Below are positions 8,619-16,674 of a DNA stretch of 64,000 nt, in pieces. Source of the stretch: Thermodesulfobacteriota bacterium. GTDB taxonomy: Bacteria > Desulfobacterota > Desulfobacteria > Desulfobacterales > JAUWMJ01. The stretch is from contig JAXHVO010000065.1 in assembly GCA_034189135.1 (NCBI GenBank), positions 18,164-82,163 on the forward strand. Direction: 5' to 3'. Positions within the stretch are counted from its first letter, which is position 1; every line of letters begins with the position of its first letter. Made by a program: the position numbers and the translations under genes. The notes below the pieces were generated by a model. The model saw only the letters and a list, made by a program, of their open reading frames with translations, searched no databases and was not told where the DNA came from.

Positions 8619-8663
8619 GCTTTTTATGGCAGAATATGATAACAAAATAAGTGATTAAGAAAT

Positions 8664-8690
8664 TCCTCTGTGATCTCCGCGGTAAATGAT
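8664..8690. repeat. Family A right-half fragment
   Basis: A short match to the right arm of family A (CTCTGTGATCTCCGCGGTAA) between mutL and the next gene, with no left arm. Confidence 0.5.
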
Positions 8691-8704
8691 TAAAATCAGG
8701 AAAA

Positions 8705-9055
8705 ATGGATAAAAGTTCGAGAAAAGAAAAACTTTTAAAAAAGCTCATCAAGGAAAATATTTTGTGGAGCTATGATGCGTCTGTGGCTTCAGATATTTCC
8801 GATTCGATCCTTATAGAGCATACGTTGATTTACGCCGATGTGGATCAAATCAAGGAACTGTTTTTAATTTTCAGTAAAGAAAAAATAAAAAGGGTATGGG
8901 ATAATAAAATTATCCCTGATAACAGGTATATAAGGCTTAACTATTACCTGGGAAAGTTCTTTTTTAACATTAAAGATGTGCAAACTTATATCGACGAAAA
9001 ATCGATCATAAACAGCCGTTATGAAAAAATTAGACGCATTAGCACAGAAAACTAA
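8705..9055 (+). CDS. Putative antitoxin-like partner of an AbiEii nucleotidyltransferase
   Basis: A 116-aa protein with the pattern of the DUF6922-like partners of AbiEii-type enzymes: an early LLKKLIKENILWSYD, a middle HTLIYADVDQIKELFLIF, and a C-terminal NKIIPDNRYIRLNYYLGKFFF. These partners are thought to neutralise or direct the downstream nucleotidyltransferase. The AGGAAAA before the ATG supports the start. It overlaps the next gene by 35 bp (9021-9055), indicating coupled translation. The family assignment is from pattern memory and is moderately sure. Confidence 0.7.
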   Translation: MDKSSRKEKLLKKLIKENILWSYDASVASDISDSILIEHTLIYADVDQIKELFLIFSKEKIKRVWDNKIIPDNRYIRLNYYLGKFFFNIKDVQTYIDEKSIINSRYEKIRRISTEN

Positions 9056-9665
9056 AAAGGTGCTTATCGCATTGTCCAAGCTGGAGGAATTAAGGCAGTT
9101 TACTTTTGTTGGCGGGTCGGCTTTATCTGTGTATCTTAAGCATAGAATGAGTGAGGATCTCGACTTTTTTTCATGGGGAAATGAACTTAGAAACGAGGCT
9201 TTACTGCGAGAAATTAAAAATACATTTCCCAAAGGTTTTAAAATCGAAACCCTTAATAAAAAGCAGCTTAATCTTAAAATTGAAGGTGTAAAAATAACCT
9301 TTTTTGCCAATAACTGGGAAGAGCTGAAAAATAATGAAAAACTTGCAGGCAATATCAATATTGCACCCATTCAGTTGCTGACCGGAATGAAAATAAATTC
9401 GCTTTTTTTAAGGGCGAAATTCAGGGATTATTATGACCTGTATGTCATCAACAAAGAAAAGTATACCATCGAACGGATGTATGAAATTATCAAAGCATAC
9501 ATGCCTGAAATAAATAAAAAGCTGTTTCAAACCGCGCTGATCTTTACCGATGACATAGAAGATGATAACATAGATCATCTAAAACCAAAATATGATGTAA
9601 ACCCGGATCAAATAAGAAACAGTTTTGCAGCACAGATCGATAACTGGATTAAGCAGCAGCGATAG
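9021..9665 (+). CDS. AbiEii/AbiGii-type nucleotidyltransferase toxin
   Basis: A 214-aa DNA polymerase beta-fold nucleotidyltransferase. The signature GGSALSVYL at residues 31-39, followed by MSEDLDFF at 43-50, gives the glycine motif and the two catalytic aspartates. PIQLLTGMKINSL and RDYYDLYVI downstream are also typical of the AbiEii family. Members act as toxins in type IV-like toxin-antitoxin or abortive-infection systems, in some cases by adding nucleotides to tRNA (family knowledge). With the overlapping upstream gene it forms the second toxin-antitoxin-like module of the window. A terminator follows at 9731. Confidence 0.85.
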   Translation: MKKLDALAQKTKKVLIALSKLEELRQFTFVGGSALSVYLKHRMSEDLDFFSWGNELRNEALLREIKNTFPKGFKIETLNKKQLNLKIEGVKITFFANNWEELKNNEKLAGNINIAPIQLLTGMKINSLFLRAKFRDYYDLYVINKEKYTIERMYEIIKAYMPEINKKLFQTALIFTDDIEDDNIDHLKPKYDVNPDQIRNSFAAQIDNWIKQQR

Positions 9666-9730
9666 TCGTAAACATTTGGATAACGCAACGTTTTTGACAA
9701 TCTCTGTAACAGACTTTGTTTGCAAAAGAA

Positions 9731-9764
9731 AACCCCGCATCGGAAAAAGACGCGGGGTTTTTTT
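9731..9764. terminator. Bidirectional rho-independent terminator
   Basis: The stem AACCCCGC / GCGGGGTT is followed by a T-run on the plus strand and preceded by AAAAG on the left, so it can also act on the minus strand. It lies between the convergent nucleotidyltransferase gene and porin gene. Confidence 0.85.
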
Positions 9765-9786
9765 GGTCGAATCACTTTAACTGCAG

Positions 9787-11280
9787 CTAGAATAAAAGCT
9801 CAAGTTTATGATACAGTACGAAAGTGTCTTCAACGTCTGTTGCCGGGTTGCCCATCTCCCAATAATCACCGGCATCAAGGGCGGCGTAAGTGGCCGTATA
9901 GGTCAGGTTATCAAAAATCTTCCAGTTAAGTGTTAAATCGTACTCCAGACCGTGATCATCATCCCAGCCGGCTGTCACATCGTCCGCCTTTGATTTGGCA
10001 ACGATGGCGCCCAGGCTGAGGTTGTCCAGCACATTGTAGTCCACGCCGAAATAATAGACCTGGTAACCGTCCCAGGATGCCTTGCCGCCGCCCACAGGAT
10101 TTCCCAGTCCGCCGAGGGTTTCTTCAAGACCGGCTATATCGCTGTATAGGATTAAAGTTTTTGCCCAGTCATAGCCGGGCTCAATATAACCGAAGGATTC
10201 CACATCATCATCGGTGTAATCCGCATCCCCGCTTGAAAGGGCATATCCCGCCTGGAACGTCAGCGGGCCGACATCATAAGTTCCTTCAAGGTTGTAGGCC
10301 ATCAGTGTGGCATCTTTTGAATCCGTACCGGCGCTGTTGATGATATCGTAGTCGGCATCCGCCGTTGCGTAAGCCAGTTCGCCCTGAATACCGACAGGAC
10401 CGAATTTTCCCTCAAAATAGGGAATAAGAATGTGAGCCGTTGCTTCACAGGTGGAAAGGTTATTGGTATCGATTCCTGCTCCCAGAATCTGGCCGTAAAG
10501 GGCGCCGCCGTCAGGAGGAGAACCTGCCTGGAGAGCTGCCATATAACTGCCGAGGTCATATCCTGCGTTATTAGCCAATTGTGTTGCGGCTGCCGTATCT
10601 GAAGCCTGGGCCATATCCTGAAAGGTTCTGTATTTGTAATAGCCGTACAGCAGACCTGCTTTGAATCCTTCGCCCTTGTACGTGGCTGTAAGATAGTACT
10701 TGTCATTGTCGGAGCTGCCTTCATTCACGTCATCAGAGTCATACTCCGCGTTTTTTTCGTAAACACCGGCCAGGTATAGATTGTTAATTGGAACGATCCA
10801 GGTTACCCTGTCACGGGGACCCGCGCTGTCAATAAAGTCAGTTCCCCAGACATTACCATTCTGGCGTCCCACAAGAAACATGCCTATACCTGTTTTGAAC
10901 TGCAAATAGGCCCAGTCCCAGTCGATGTTGTCATCATACTCTTCACTGTCAACAACGCTAGTTCCGGCGGGGCCTCCCGCAGAATTAAAAAGCTGTACGC
11001 CCGTGACTGTGGCGTTGTCGGCATCAGCATTGCCCCAATTAGTTGCCAGCGCATCAAACCTGGTGATAAGACTGAGGTTGTCGGAAAATTTAAATACCGG
11101 TTTCAGCCGCAGCTCCATTGTCAGGTAGTCATTCTGATGGTTGTCCCTCAAATCCGGGTGTTCGTGGTACAGGCCTTCGGTGTAATAGTGCCCGTCAACC
11201 TCGAATTCAAGAGCCATGGCCGGCATAGCCACAATAAACACAAAAGAAACCGCAAGGGCAGTCATTATCATCTTTTTCAT
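9787..11280 (-). CDS. Outer-membrane porin-like beta-barrel protein
   Basis: A 497-aa secreted protein. The Sec signal peptide is MKKMIMTALAVSFVFIVAMP with cleavage near AMALEF. The mature part is acidic, Gly/Asp/Tyr-rich, with alternating amphipathic strands such as LSLITRFDAL and LTYTATYAAL. It ends in the terminal Phe (LELLF) recognised by the BAM machinery. This type of barrel with a DNLSLITRFDAL region is common in Desulfobacterales. The substrate is unknown. The ATG at 11280 has an AAGGAG site just upstream. A second, perfect anti-16S sequence lies further upstream at about 11366-11378. Confidence 0.88.
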   Translation of the reverse strand: MKKMIMTALAVSFVFIVAMPAMALEFEVDGHYYTEGLYHEHPDLRDNHQNDYLTMELRLKPVFKFSDNLSLITRFDALATNWGNADADNATVTGVQLFNSAGGPAGTSVVDSEEYDDNIDWDWAYLQFKTGIGMFLVGRQNGNVWGTDFIDSAGPRDRVTWIVPINNLYLAGVYEKNAEYDSDDVNEGSSDNDKYYLTATYKGEGFKAGLLYGYYKYRTFQDMAQASDTAAATQLANNAGYDLGSYMAALQAGSPPDGGALYGQILGAGIDTNNLSTCEATAHILIPYFEGKFGPVGIQGELAYATADADYDIINSAGTDSKDATLMAYNLEGTYDVGPLTFQAGYALSSGDADYTDDDVESFGYIEPGYDWAKTLILYSDIAGLEETLGGLGNPVGGGKASWDGYQVYYFGVDYNVLDNLSLGAIVAKSKADDVTAGWDDDHGLEYDLTLNWKIFDNLTYTATYAALDAGDYWEMGNPATDVEDTFVLYHKLELLF

Positions 11281-11365
11281 ACGTTTTCTCCTTTTTTAAT
11301 TGATAAATTCGCGAAATGTCGAATTTACCGGGCTTTGAGCTGCCCGGTGGTTGAATCCTTTTTAA

Positions 11366-11378
11366 ATCACCTCCTTTT
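11366..11378 (-). promoter_or_regulatory. Extended Shine-Dalgarno sequence far upstream of porin start
   Basis: On the minus strand AAAAGGAGGTGAT matches the 16S rRNA 3' end over about 12 nt. It is about 86 nt before the porin start codon, which has its own AAGGAG site. The plus-strand porin at 13681 has the same sequence about 75 nt upstream. No convincing open frame follows it. It may be a ribosome standby or RNA-stability element. Confidence 0.45.
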
Positions 11379-11436
11379 CTTATTGCAGCCTTATTTTTAT
11401 TATAGATTGATCACAAAAACACGTATTTGTAATCAT

Positions 11437-11565
11437 TGATGGCGTCATAAAAAGTCAAATTTACCACAGAGGCCACGGAGATCACTGAGATAAATAATTA
11501 ATAAAATATTCTCTGTGTTCTTTGTGAGCTCAGTGGTTAAAAATTGGCCTTTCACCAACCCATCA
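11437..11565. repeat. Family A palindromic element, copy 2
   Basis: It begins TGATGGCGTCATAAAAA and AATTTACCACAGAGGCCACG and ends CAGTGGTTAAAAATTGG then CCAACCCATCA. It lies between the porin promoter region and the FG-GAP gene, with no gene inside. The rest of the 11281-11596 gap holds only the porin leader. Confidence 0.8.
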
Positions 11566-11596
11566 TCATTGATTTTTTAACAAAAAAAACAAAAAA

Positions 11597-13240
11597 TCAC
11601 TCCGGATTTTCCCAGGCGATAATATGGCTTCTTTTCTTTTTTATAATCGAACCGGATTGGGTGATAACCGGAAATACAATCTCGCTTATGCCGTCATTGT
11701 CCATATCTCCCACGGCAAGATCGCTGATGTATCCGGAAATTTCGTCCGTTTTCCATTTTTGCTTGAGTGTAACGTTATTCCAGGTCAGGCATTCAATCCA
11801 CCCGCTGTCAAAGTTTCTATAGCGCTTAAAAATACTGCTGGTTGTTGCCTGGGTTCTGACGGTAACAATCTCGTTTTTCCCATCCTGATCAAAATCGGTA
11901 ATAAAGATGCGCTGGGGCAGGTAGAACCTGTCCATCTGCTTATTTTCACCCTTTACGGGAAACTCTAGATAAGCGGCACTGCCGCCGTAGCGTTCCCTGC
12001 TTTTGAATTCTTCATTTCCGGTTTTGTCCAAAATCACCAGTCGGTTGTCTTTGGTAAAAACGACTGTCATTTCCCGACCGTCATTTAACACATTGCCGTA
12101 GGCAAAGCTGTAAATGTTCACTCTATCGGGAAGTTCCAGCCGGTCTGCCGGCTCATATCCCTTATTCTTCCATTTAAGTTCGACGACGCCGGACAGAAAC
12201 AGGCTGCCTGACGGGTCTATCTCATAATCACCGCCTGTTCCCAGCATCCCGCGCTTTTGCCCCAGAAGAATATTTCCCCTTCCCGGAATACTTAACACCC
12301 GGTAGTAAAAATTTGCGCCCGGTACTATTTTTTTGAATTTCAAGCCGTCGTATTCCAAAATAAAAGAGTTCAGCTGTCCTTTTCCGGAAAGGCTGGTTAC
12401 AAATATTTCCGCCTTTTGGTTATTGTTTATGTCCGCCACATCCACATATAAAAAGGTGTGATAGCCCTTACCCTTTAGCTCTGCTTTTTTCACCAGGCTT
12501 CCGTTTTCAACGCGATAGATAAAAAGCTCATTTTTGCTGATAAAAACCGTTTCATTGTTGCCGTCGCCGTCCACGTCTCCGATCGCCATGCTGTTAATTT
12601 TTTTGTCAAACTTTCTGCTTTTCCAGATGCCGGGGGATGTTTTAGCTTTTGCCGGTGAAACTTGTTTTTCAGCCGGTTTTTCTACAGGCTTTACCATCGG
12701 CGGCGGGCTTTGGGGAGGGGTTGGTTTTTCTTCTTTTTGAACCGGTGGCGGCAACACGACTTCTTTTCCACCGGACAGATGCCTATGGATCCCCTCGGCA
12801 AAAAGATTGACATGGGAAAGGGCATCTCCGCGGTGTTCTCCGTATTGGTTGGATGTCACCAGCGCCTCGTTTTTCTTAACCTCTATGAACTTGGCATGGG
12901 TGCTGATGCTGTTGCCAAAAACAGTCAGGCTTCCGATGATAACGTAATCCGCTTTGAGGTCCGTGGCCAGTTTTACGGCGGTCTCTTCGGCAAGATCTCC
13001 CTCTGAAGGCCAGGTGTCCGGAGGTTTTATGATCACCACCCGGTCCTTTTTCGCCAGCCGGGCTGACAGCATGTCGATAATGCCCGTATTAAGAAAAGAC
13101 AGGTCGTCTTTGGAATGAATATTAAACGGGGAAATAAGAATTTTTACCGGTTCGGCGGCCGGAACGGGGTTTATAAATAGTATGAAGCATAGAACAAGGA
13201 AAAATAGGGTAACAAGGACTCGGCGCTTTTTAATTTCCAA
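11597..13240 (-). CDS. Secreted FG-GAP/VCBS repeat protein, paralogue 1
   Basis: A 547-aa exported protein. The start is a TTG with GAGGAG upstream. A signal peptide covers about residues 1-28. The N-terminal domain (about 30-165) resembles TolB-N/CsgG-type folds: KILISPFNIHSKDDLSFL, DYVIIGSLTVFG. A Pro-rich linker (about 170-205) follows, then a beta-propeller region with Ca-binding-like repeats: GDVDGDGNNE, ADINNNQKAE, DFDQDGKNE, GDMDNDGISE. It is a close paralogue of the gene at 16675-18351, with the same domain order and many identical motifs. The function is unknown; a periplasmic or surface scaffold is plausible. Confidence 0.85.
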   Translation of the reverse strand: MEIKKRRVLVTLFFLVLCFILFINPVPAAEPVKILISPFNIHSKDDLSFLNTGIIDMLSARLAKKDRVVIIKPPDTWPSEGDLAEETAVKLATDLKADYVIIGSLTVFGNSISTHAKFIEVKKNEALVTSNQYGEHRGDALSHVNLFAEGIHRHLSGGKEVVLPPPVQKEEKPTPPQSPPPMVKPVEKPAEKQVSPAKAKTSPGIWKSRKFDKKINSMAIGDVDGDGNNETVFISKNELFIYRVENGSLVKKAELKGKGYHTFLYVDVADINNNQKAEIFVTSLSGKGQLNSFILEYDGLKFKKIVPGANFYYRVLSIPGRGNILLGQKRGMLGTGGDYEIDPSGSLFLSGVVELKWKNKGYEPADRLELPDRVNIYSFAYGNVLNDGREMTVVFTKDNRLVILDKTGNEEFKSRERYGGSAAYLEFPVKGENKQMDRFYLPQRIFITDFDQDGKNEIVTVRTQATTSSIFKRYRNFDSGWIECLTWNNVTLKQKWKTDEISGYISDLAVGDMDNDGISEIVFPVITQSGSIIKKKRSHIIAWENPE

Positions 13241-13605
13241 CGGGTGTTAGCTCCTCAATGAGATGAATGCATGATTTGTATGTTTAATTTTATTTTCAAT
13301 AGCATGAATTATATTAAAATAAAAGAATAATTTTGCTGATTTTACAAAAGTCTGATATTTATCATTCAGTGATAATTTTACATCTGCGCCGGTGACAACA
13401 GCCATGAACCGACTGTATTTATAATAAATTATATTTTATATAAATATTAAAAAAAACTTGACATTGCAACTACCGGTTGTTAGAAAATATCTGCATTATA
13501 TTATCTTATAATGAAATGCACCATTTATTTTTTCTTTTAAGTGTTTAGCTTTGCTGTTTATATGGCATTGGCTAAGTTTCTAAATAAAATCCCAAAAAGG
13601 AGGTG
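13241..13605. other. Intergenic region with porin promoter
   Basis: An AT-rich gap between divergent genes. Apart from the candidate promoter at 13458-13486 and the extended Shine-Dalgarno at 13594-13606, I see no gene, RNA or repeat. Confidence 0.5.
13458..13486 (+). promoter_or_regulatory. Putative sigma-70 promoter for the porin at 13681
   Basis: A perfect TTGACA at 13458-13463 is followed after 17 bp by TAGAAA at 13481-13486. The predicted leader would be nearly 190 nt and include the AAGGAGGTGAT sequence. Confidence 0.45.
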
Positions 13606-13606
13606 A
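13594..13606 (+). promoter_or_regulatory. Extended Shine-Dalgarno sequence far upstream of porin start
   Basis: AAAAAGGAGGTGAT matches the 16S 3' end almost completely but lies about 75 nt before the ATG at 13681, which has its own TAGGAGGAAA site. An ATG at 13606 opens a 15-codon frame ending at 13653, but the spacing is too short for efficient initiation. The same arrangement is seen at the porin on the other strand. Confidence 0.45.
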
Positions 13607-13680
13607 TGATAAAAGGTAAGAAATTGTTTATTAAGGAAATTAACACAGGTTAATTGTAATAATTTAGGAGGAAATATCAG

Positions 13681-14751
13681 ATGAAAAAACTTTTTATATT
13701 GATTGTAGCTGTTGCAATGGTCGCTGCATTTACCGTTCCGGCCATGGCAGAGGCTGAGTGGAATTTTTACGGAAGTGCCCGTTTTACCACCTTTTCTGTT
13801 GATGATGATCCGGATACACCCGGTGTAGACTCCGACAGAGATACCACGTGGGATCAACAGGGGAACAGCCGTATCGGCGCAACCGTTAAATTCAACGACG
13901 AGATCGGCGGCGGGTTTGAAATGAGTGATAGTTTCGGGAAAAGAAAACTTTACGGCACCTACAATTTTGGTGCAGGCCAGCTTCTCATTGGCCAGACTTA
14001 TACCCCGGCCGATTACTTCTACTCAAATTCCGTGTATGACGGTGACGGGGACCTGCTCGGCGTGGGTCAGTTCTATTCAGGCCGCCTGCCCATGATCCAG
14101 TTGAAAGTGGCCGGTTTTAAAGTCGCTCTGGTTAAACCGAACGTAGAGGATTATACTCAGGTACCAGCTGTCAATTATGACGCCGATACCGTATTTCCCA
14201 AAATTGAGCTTTCTTACGGTTTCAAAACCGATATGTTCTTTTTCGACGTTTTCGGCGGTTACCAGGTGGTCGAATATGAATCGACAACTGCGGCACTACC
14301 GGACGCTGATGACGTTGAGTCTTATATACTCGGCGGCGGCGGCGGTGTGAACTTCGGCCCTGTGTTTATCAAGGCGATGGCGCATATTTCCCAGAATGCC
14401 GGCGATTATGGCTCCTATAACCCGCATGATGTTGTAGATAGCGCATCGATTTCACCCGCAACCGGCAATGTGGAAGACAACGATGGTATGGGTTACCTCG
14501 GAGTGGTCGGATTTAAACTCGGCGATGCCGCAACCATTGAAGGAGGTTACGGTTACCAGGAGAATGATACAGGTATAGCCGGAGATAAAGAAGACGAAAC
14601 TTCACAGTACTACGTGAACTGCACCATCAATATCGCACCGGGTTTCTTTATTGTTCCTGAAGTTGGCAAGATTGACCGCGATAAAGATGAGAATAATGCC
14701 GACGAAGGCGATATTACTTACTTCGGTGCAAAATGGCAGATTAACTTCTAA
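13681..14751 (+). CDS. Outer-membrane porin
   Basis: A 356-aa porin. The signal peptide MKKLFILIVAVAMVAAFTVP is cleaved near AMAEAEW. The mature chain starts with WNFYGSARF, a typical first barrel strand. It carries Gly/Asp-rich loops, the strand-loop pattern YSGRLPMIQLKVAGFKVAL, and ends in IDRDKDE...AKWQINF with the BAM-recognised terminal Phe. It belongs to the general porin type abundant in Desulfobacteraceae. The TAGGAGGAAATATC ribosome site fixes the start. A strong terminator follows at 14791. It is probably highly expressed, judging from the promoter, ribosome site and terminator. Confidence 0.9.
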   Translation: MKKLFILIVAVAMVAAFTVPAMAEAEWNFYGSARFTTFSVDDDPDTPGVDSDRDTTWDQQGNSRIGATVKFNDEIGGGFEMSDSFGKRKLYGTYNFGAGQLLIGQTYTPADYFYSNSVYDGDGDLLGVGQFYSGRLPMIQLKVAGFKVALVKPNVEDYTQVPAVNYDADTVFPKIELSYGFKTDMFFFDVFGGYQVVEYESTTAALPDADDVESYILGGGGGVNFGPVFIKAMAHISQNAGDYGSYNPHDVVDSASISPATGNVEDNDGMGYLGVVGFKLGDAATIEGGYGYQENDTGIAGDKEDETSQYYVNCTINIAPGFFIVPEVGKIDRDKDENNADEGDITYFGAKWQINF

Positions 14752-14790
14752 GACCTTAAAAAACATAAGGCTTGAAGTATTGAAAAACAA

Positions 14791-14822
14791 AAACCCGGGG
14801 CAATATGCCCCGGGTTTTTTAT
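14791..14822 (+). terminator. Rho-independent terminator after the porin
   Basis: AAACCCGGGG, a 7-nt loop, then CCCCGGGTTTTTT: a perfect GC-rich stem followed by a T-run, 40 bp after the porin stop. Confidence 0.9.
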
Positions 14823-14837
14823 TGCGGGTTTCAAATT

Positions 14838-14958
14838 TGATGGGTTCGTAAAAAACAGAATTTACCACGGAGAACAATAAGCTCCCAGAGGTAACAAATT
14901 AATAAAATAAGCTATTCTCTGTGGTCTCTGTGAACTCTGTGGTAAAAAATTCGAAAAC
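14838..14958. repeat. Family A palindromic element, copy 3
   Basis: It begins TGATGGGTTCGTAAAAA and AATTTACCACGGAG and ends TGAACTCTGTGGTAAAAAATTCG; the outer right end is diverged. It lies downstream of the DUF4143 gene, whose other side carries a family A half at 16638. Confidence 0.75.
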
Positions 14959-15147
14959 CCCCTTTCCCTTAATCCTTTTTTCGTGTTTTCGCCTGGCGCA
15001 AACGGATGCAAGCCTTTCTTTTGTAGCTGCACACAGGGTTAGCTCCATAAGCGCTAAGTTGTTTTCGGAGTCTACTCTTACCTGCGCTATCCCTTATTGA
15101 GAAGTTACCATTTAATGAGATCTGAATAAAGATATATCTGTCCGTTA
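14959..15147. other. Intergenic, nothing recognised
   Basis: It contains the palindrome TAAGCGCTAA-like segment near 15047 but no open frame, tRNA or match to the repeat families of the window. It could be a decayed remnant; I cannot identify of what. Confidence 0.35.
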
Positions 15148-16479
15148 TTAAGCTGATAAAGCGCCGATTCTTCCCGCCAGATAGATGGGAATATTTTGTA
15201 TTACTTGTCCGTTTTTGATTTTCAAGGGTCTAATTGATATTTTGACAGCCCTTTCAGGCTTGTATTTAATGAGGAATTGTTGTAAACTTTTGGCTCGTGT
15301 TCTTGATCCTGCCTTGACCTCTATGGGAACAATATTTTCTTTTACTACACTTAAATATTCAATTTCCGAATTCCGCTCAGTCCAGGAGTAAAGCTGCTTA
15401 TTTCCTGCGGCAACTAACTCCTGTGCAACAAAGTTCTCAGCAAAATATCCCTTGGTTATTCCGTAATCCTGATGAAAGACTGATTCGGGAGAAAGTGCGA
15501 GCATACTGCTGAGTAGCCCTATGTCAAACAGGAATAATTTGAATTGATTTTTCTTACAGAACGTTTCAAGGGGTAATTCAGCTCTGTTGCATACCTTCAC
15601 CTTGATCAAAAGGCCTGCTTTCTCAAGCCATGCGATAGGTCCTTGAAGTTCGGCAAAGCTCCTTTTCCCATGGATAGCTTCTTTAAACTTATATCGCTTG
15701 ACTGAGCCCTCAATATTCCTCGAAAGCTGCATGGGAACGTTTTCAAAAACCGATACGATATGGATCGAATTGGTTTTTCCCGAATGCTTTGCAAAATCTT
15801 TGTAGTAGCTTTCTACGAGTCCAGACTGTATAGTTCTTGCCTCGCGCATGGCTTCTGCACGGAATTTGCGCTGTAGTATATAGGTCGATATAACCTCAGG
15901 CATTCCACCGACTACGAAGTACTCTTTTAACCTTTCCCAGAGCTTTACATGGGCCATTTCGGGAAGCGTGCCTTTGTCAAGGGCACAATGAAGTTGTTCC
16001 AGCAGCATCTGTTGATCCAGCGCTAAAAGGAATTCTTCGAAACTCAAAGGATACAAATTAAGGAACTCAACTTTTCCAACCGGGAACGGTTCCGGAGAAA
16101 GGTTAACACCAAGAAGAGAACCAGCGCAGCACAACGCCAGTGTCGGCATTTTTTCGCAGAAATATTTCAAACTGGTGATAGCTCTGGGGCATTCCTGTAT
16201 TTCATCGAAAATTATTAGGTCGGATTTCGGATCAATTTTCCCACCCAGATGTAGTGAAAGTTCTGTCAAGATCCTTTTAGGAGCAAGATCCTGTGAAAAA
16301 ATTCCCGTCAGCCTGCGGTCCAATTCAAAATTGAAAACATGATAATTTTTAAATTCCCTTTGACCGAAGTTCTCCAGGAGATAGCTTTTTCCTACCTGCC
16401 TTGCTCCTTGTAGAAGCAAGGGTTTTCGCCGACCGGACGTTTTCCAGGATAATAGCTGCTGATATACCAAACGCTCCAT
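15148..16479 (-). CDS. AAA ATPase with DUF4143 (COG1373)
   Basis: A 443-aa ATPase. Walker A is GARQVGKS (about residues 24-31) and Walker B is LIIFDEIQECPRAI (about 90-103). The C-terminal DUF4143 half includes a PD-(D/E)xK-like segment, ERNSEIEYL...VPIEVKAG. These proteins are common singletons, often in accessory regions, with unknown role. The frame is open to 16617, but the conserved N-terminus MERLVYQQLLSWK begins at 16479 with GAGGG upstream, so I use that start. Family A elements lie on both sides (14838 and a half at 16638), suggesting a possible accessory insertion. Confidence 0.85.
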   Translation of the reverse strand: MERLVYQQLLSWKTSGRRKPLLLQGARQVGKSYLLENFGQREFKNYHVFNFELDRRLTGIFSQDLAPKRILTELSLHLGGKIDPKSDLIIFDEIQECPRAITSLKYFCEKMPTLALCCAGSLLGVNLSPEPFPVGKVEFLNLYPLSFEEFLLALDQQMLLEQLHCALDKGTLPEMAHVKLWERLKEYFVVGGMPEVISTYILQRKFRAEAMREARTIQSGLVESYYKDFAKHSGKTNSIHIVSVFENVPMQLSRNIEGSVKRYKFKEAIHGKRSFAELQGPIAWLEKAGLLIKVKVCNRAELPLETFCKKNQFKLFLFDIGLLSSMLALSPESVFHQDYGITKGYFAENFVAQELVAAGNKQLYSWTERNSEIEYLSVVKENIVPIEVKAGSRTRAKSLQQFLIKYKPERAVKISIRPLKIKNGQVIQNIPIYLAGRIGALSA

Positions 16480-16637
16480 AAATACCCTCAATAATACTTT
16501 AAGGGAGAATAAAATCGTATTTTTTGTACTTTTTGCAACCAATTTATATGATCTGGATGCTTTTGTCAACAGATATTCGAATGTTCCTGAATTGCCCGAA
16601 TGCATGGCAGACGGCAAAACGTACCAGGAAGCTATTT

Positions 16638-16672
16638 CATGTGATCTCAGTGCTCTCCGTGGTGAATCTTTC
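16638..16672. repeat. Family A right-half fragment
   Basis: GATCTCAGTGCTCTCCGTGG matches the right arm of family A (compare the 39850 copy, with nearly identical wording). No left arm is present. Confidence 0.55.
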
Positions 16673-16674
16673 TT

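Noticed and set aside
13606-13653. 15-codon leader peptide after AAGGAGGTGAT
   Set aside because: The spacing from the Shine-Dalgarno to ATG is too short, and the minus-strand porin leader with the same motif has no equivalent frame.
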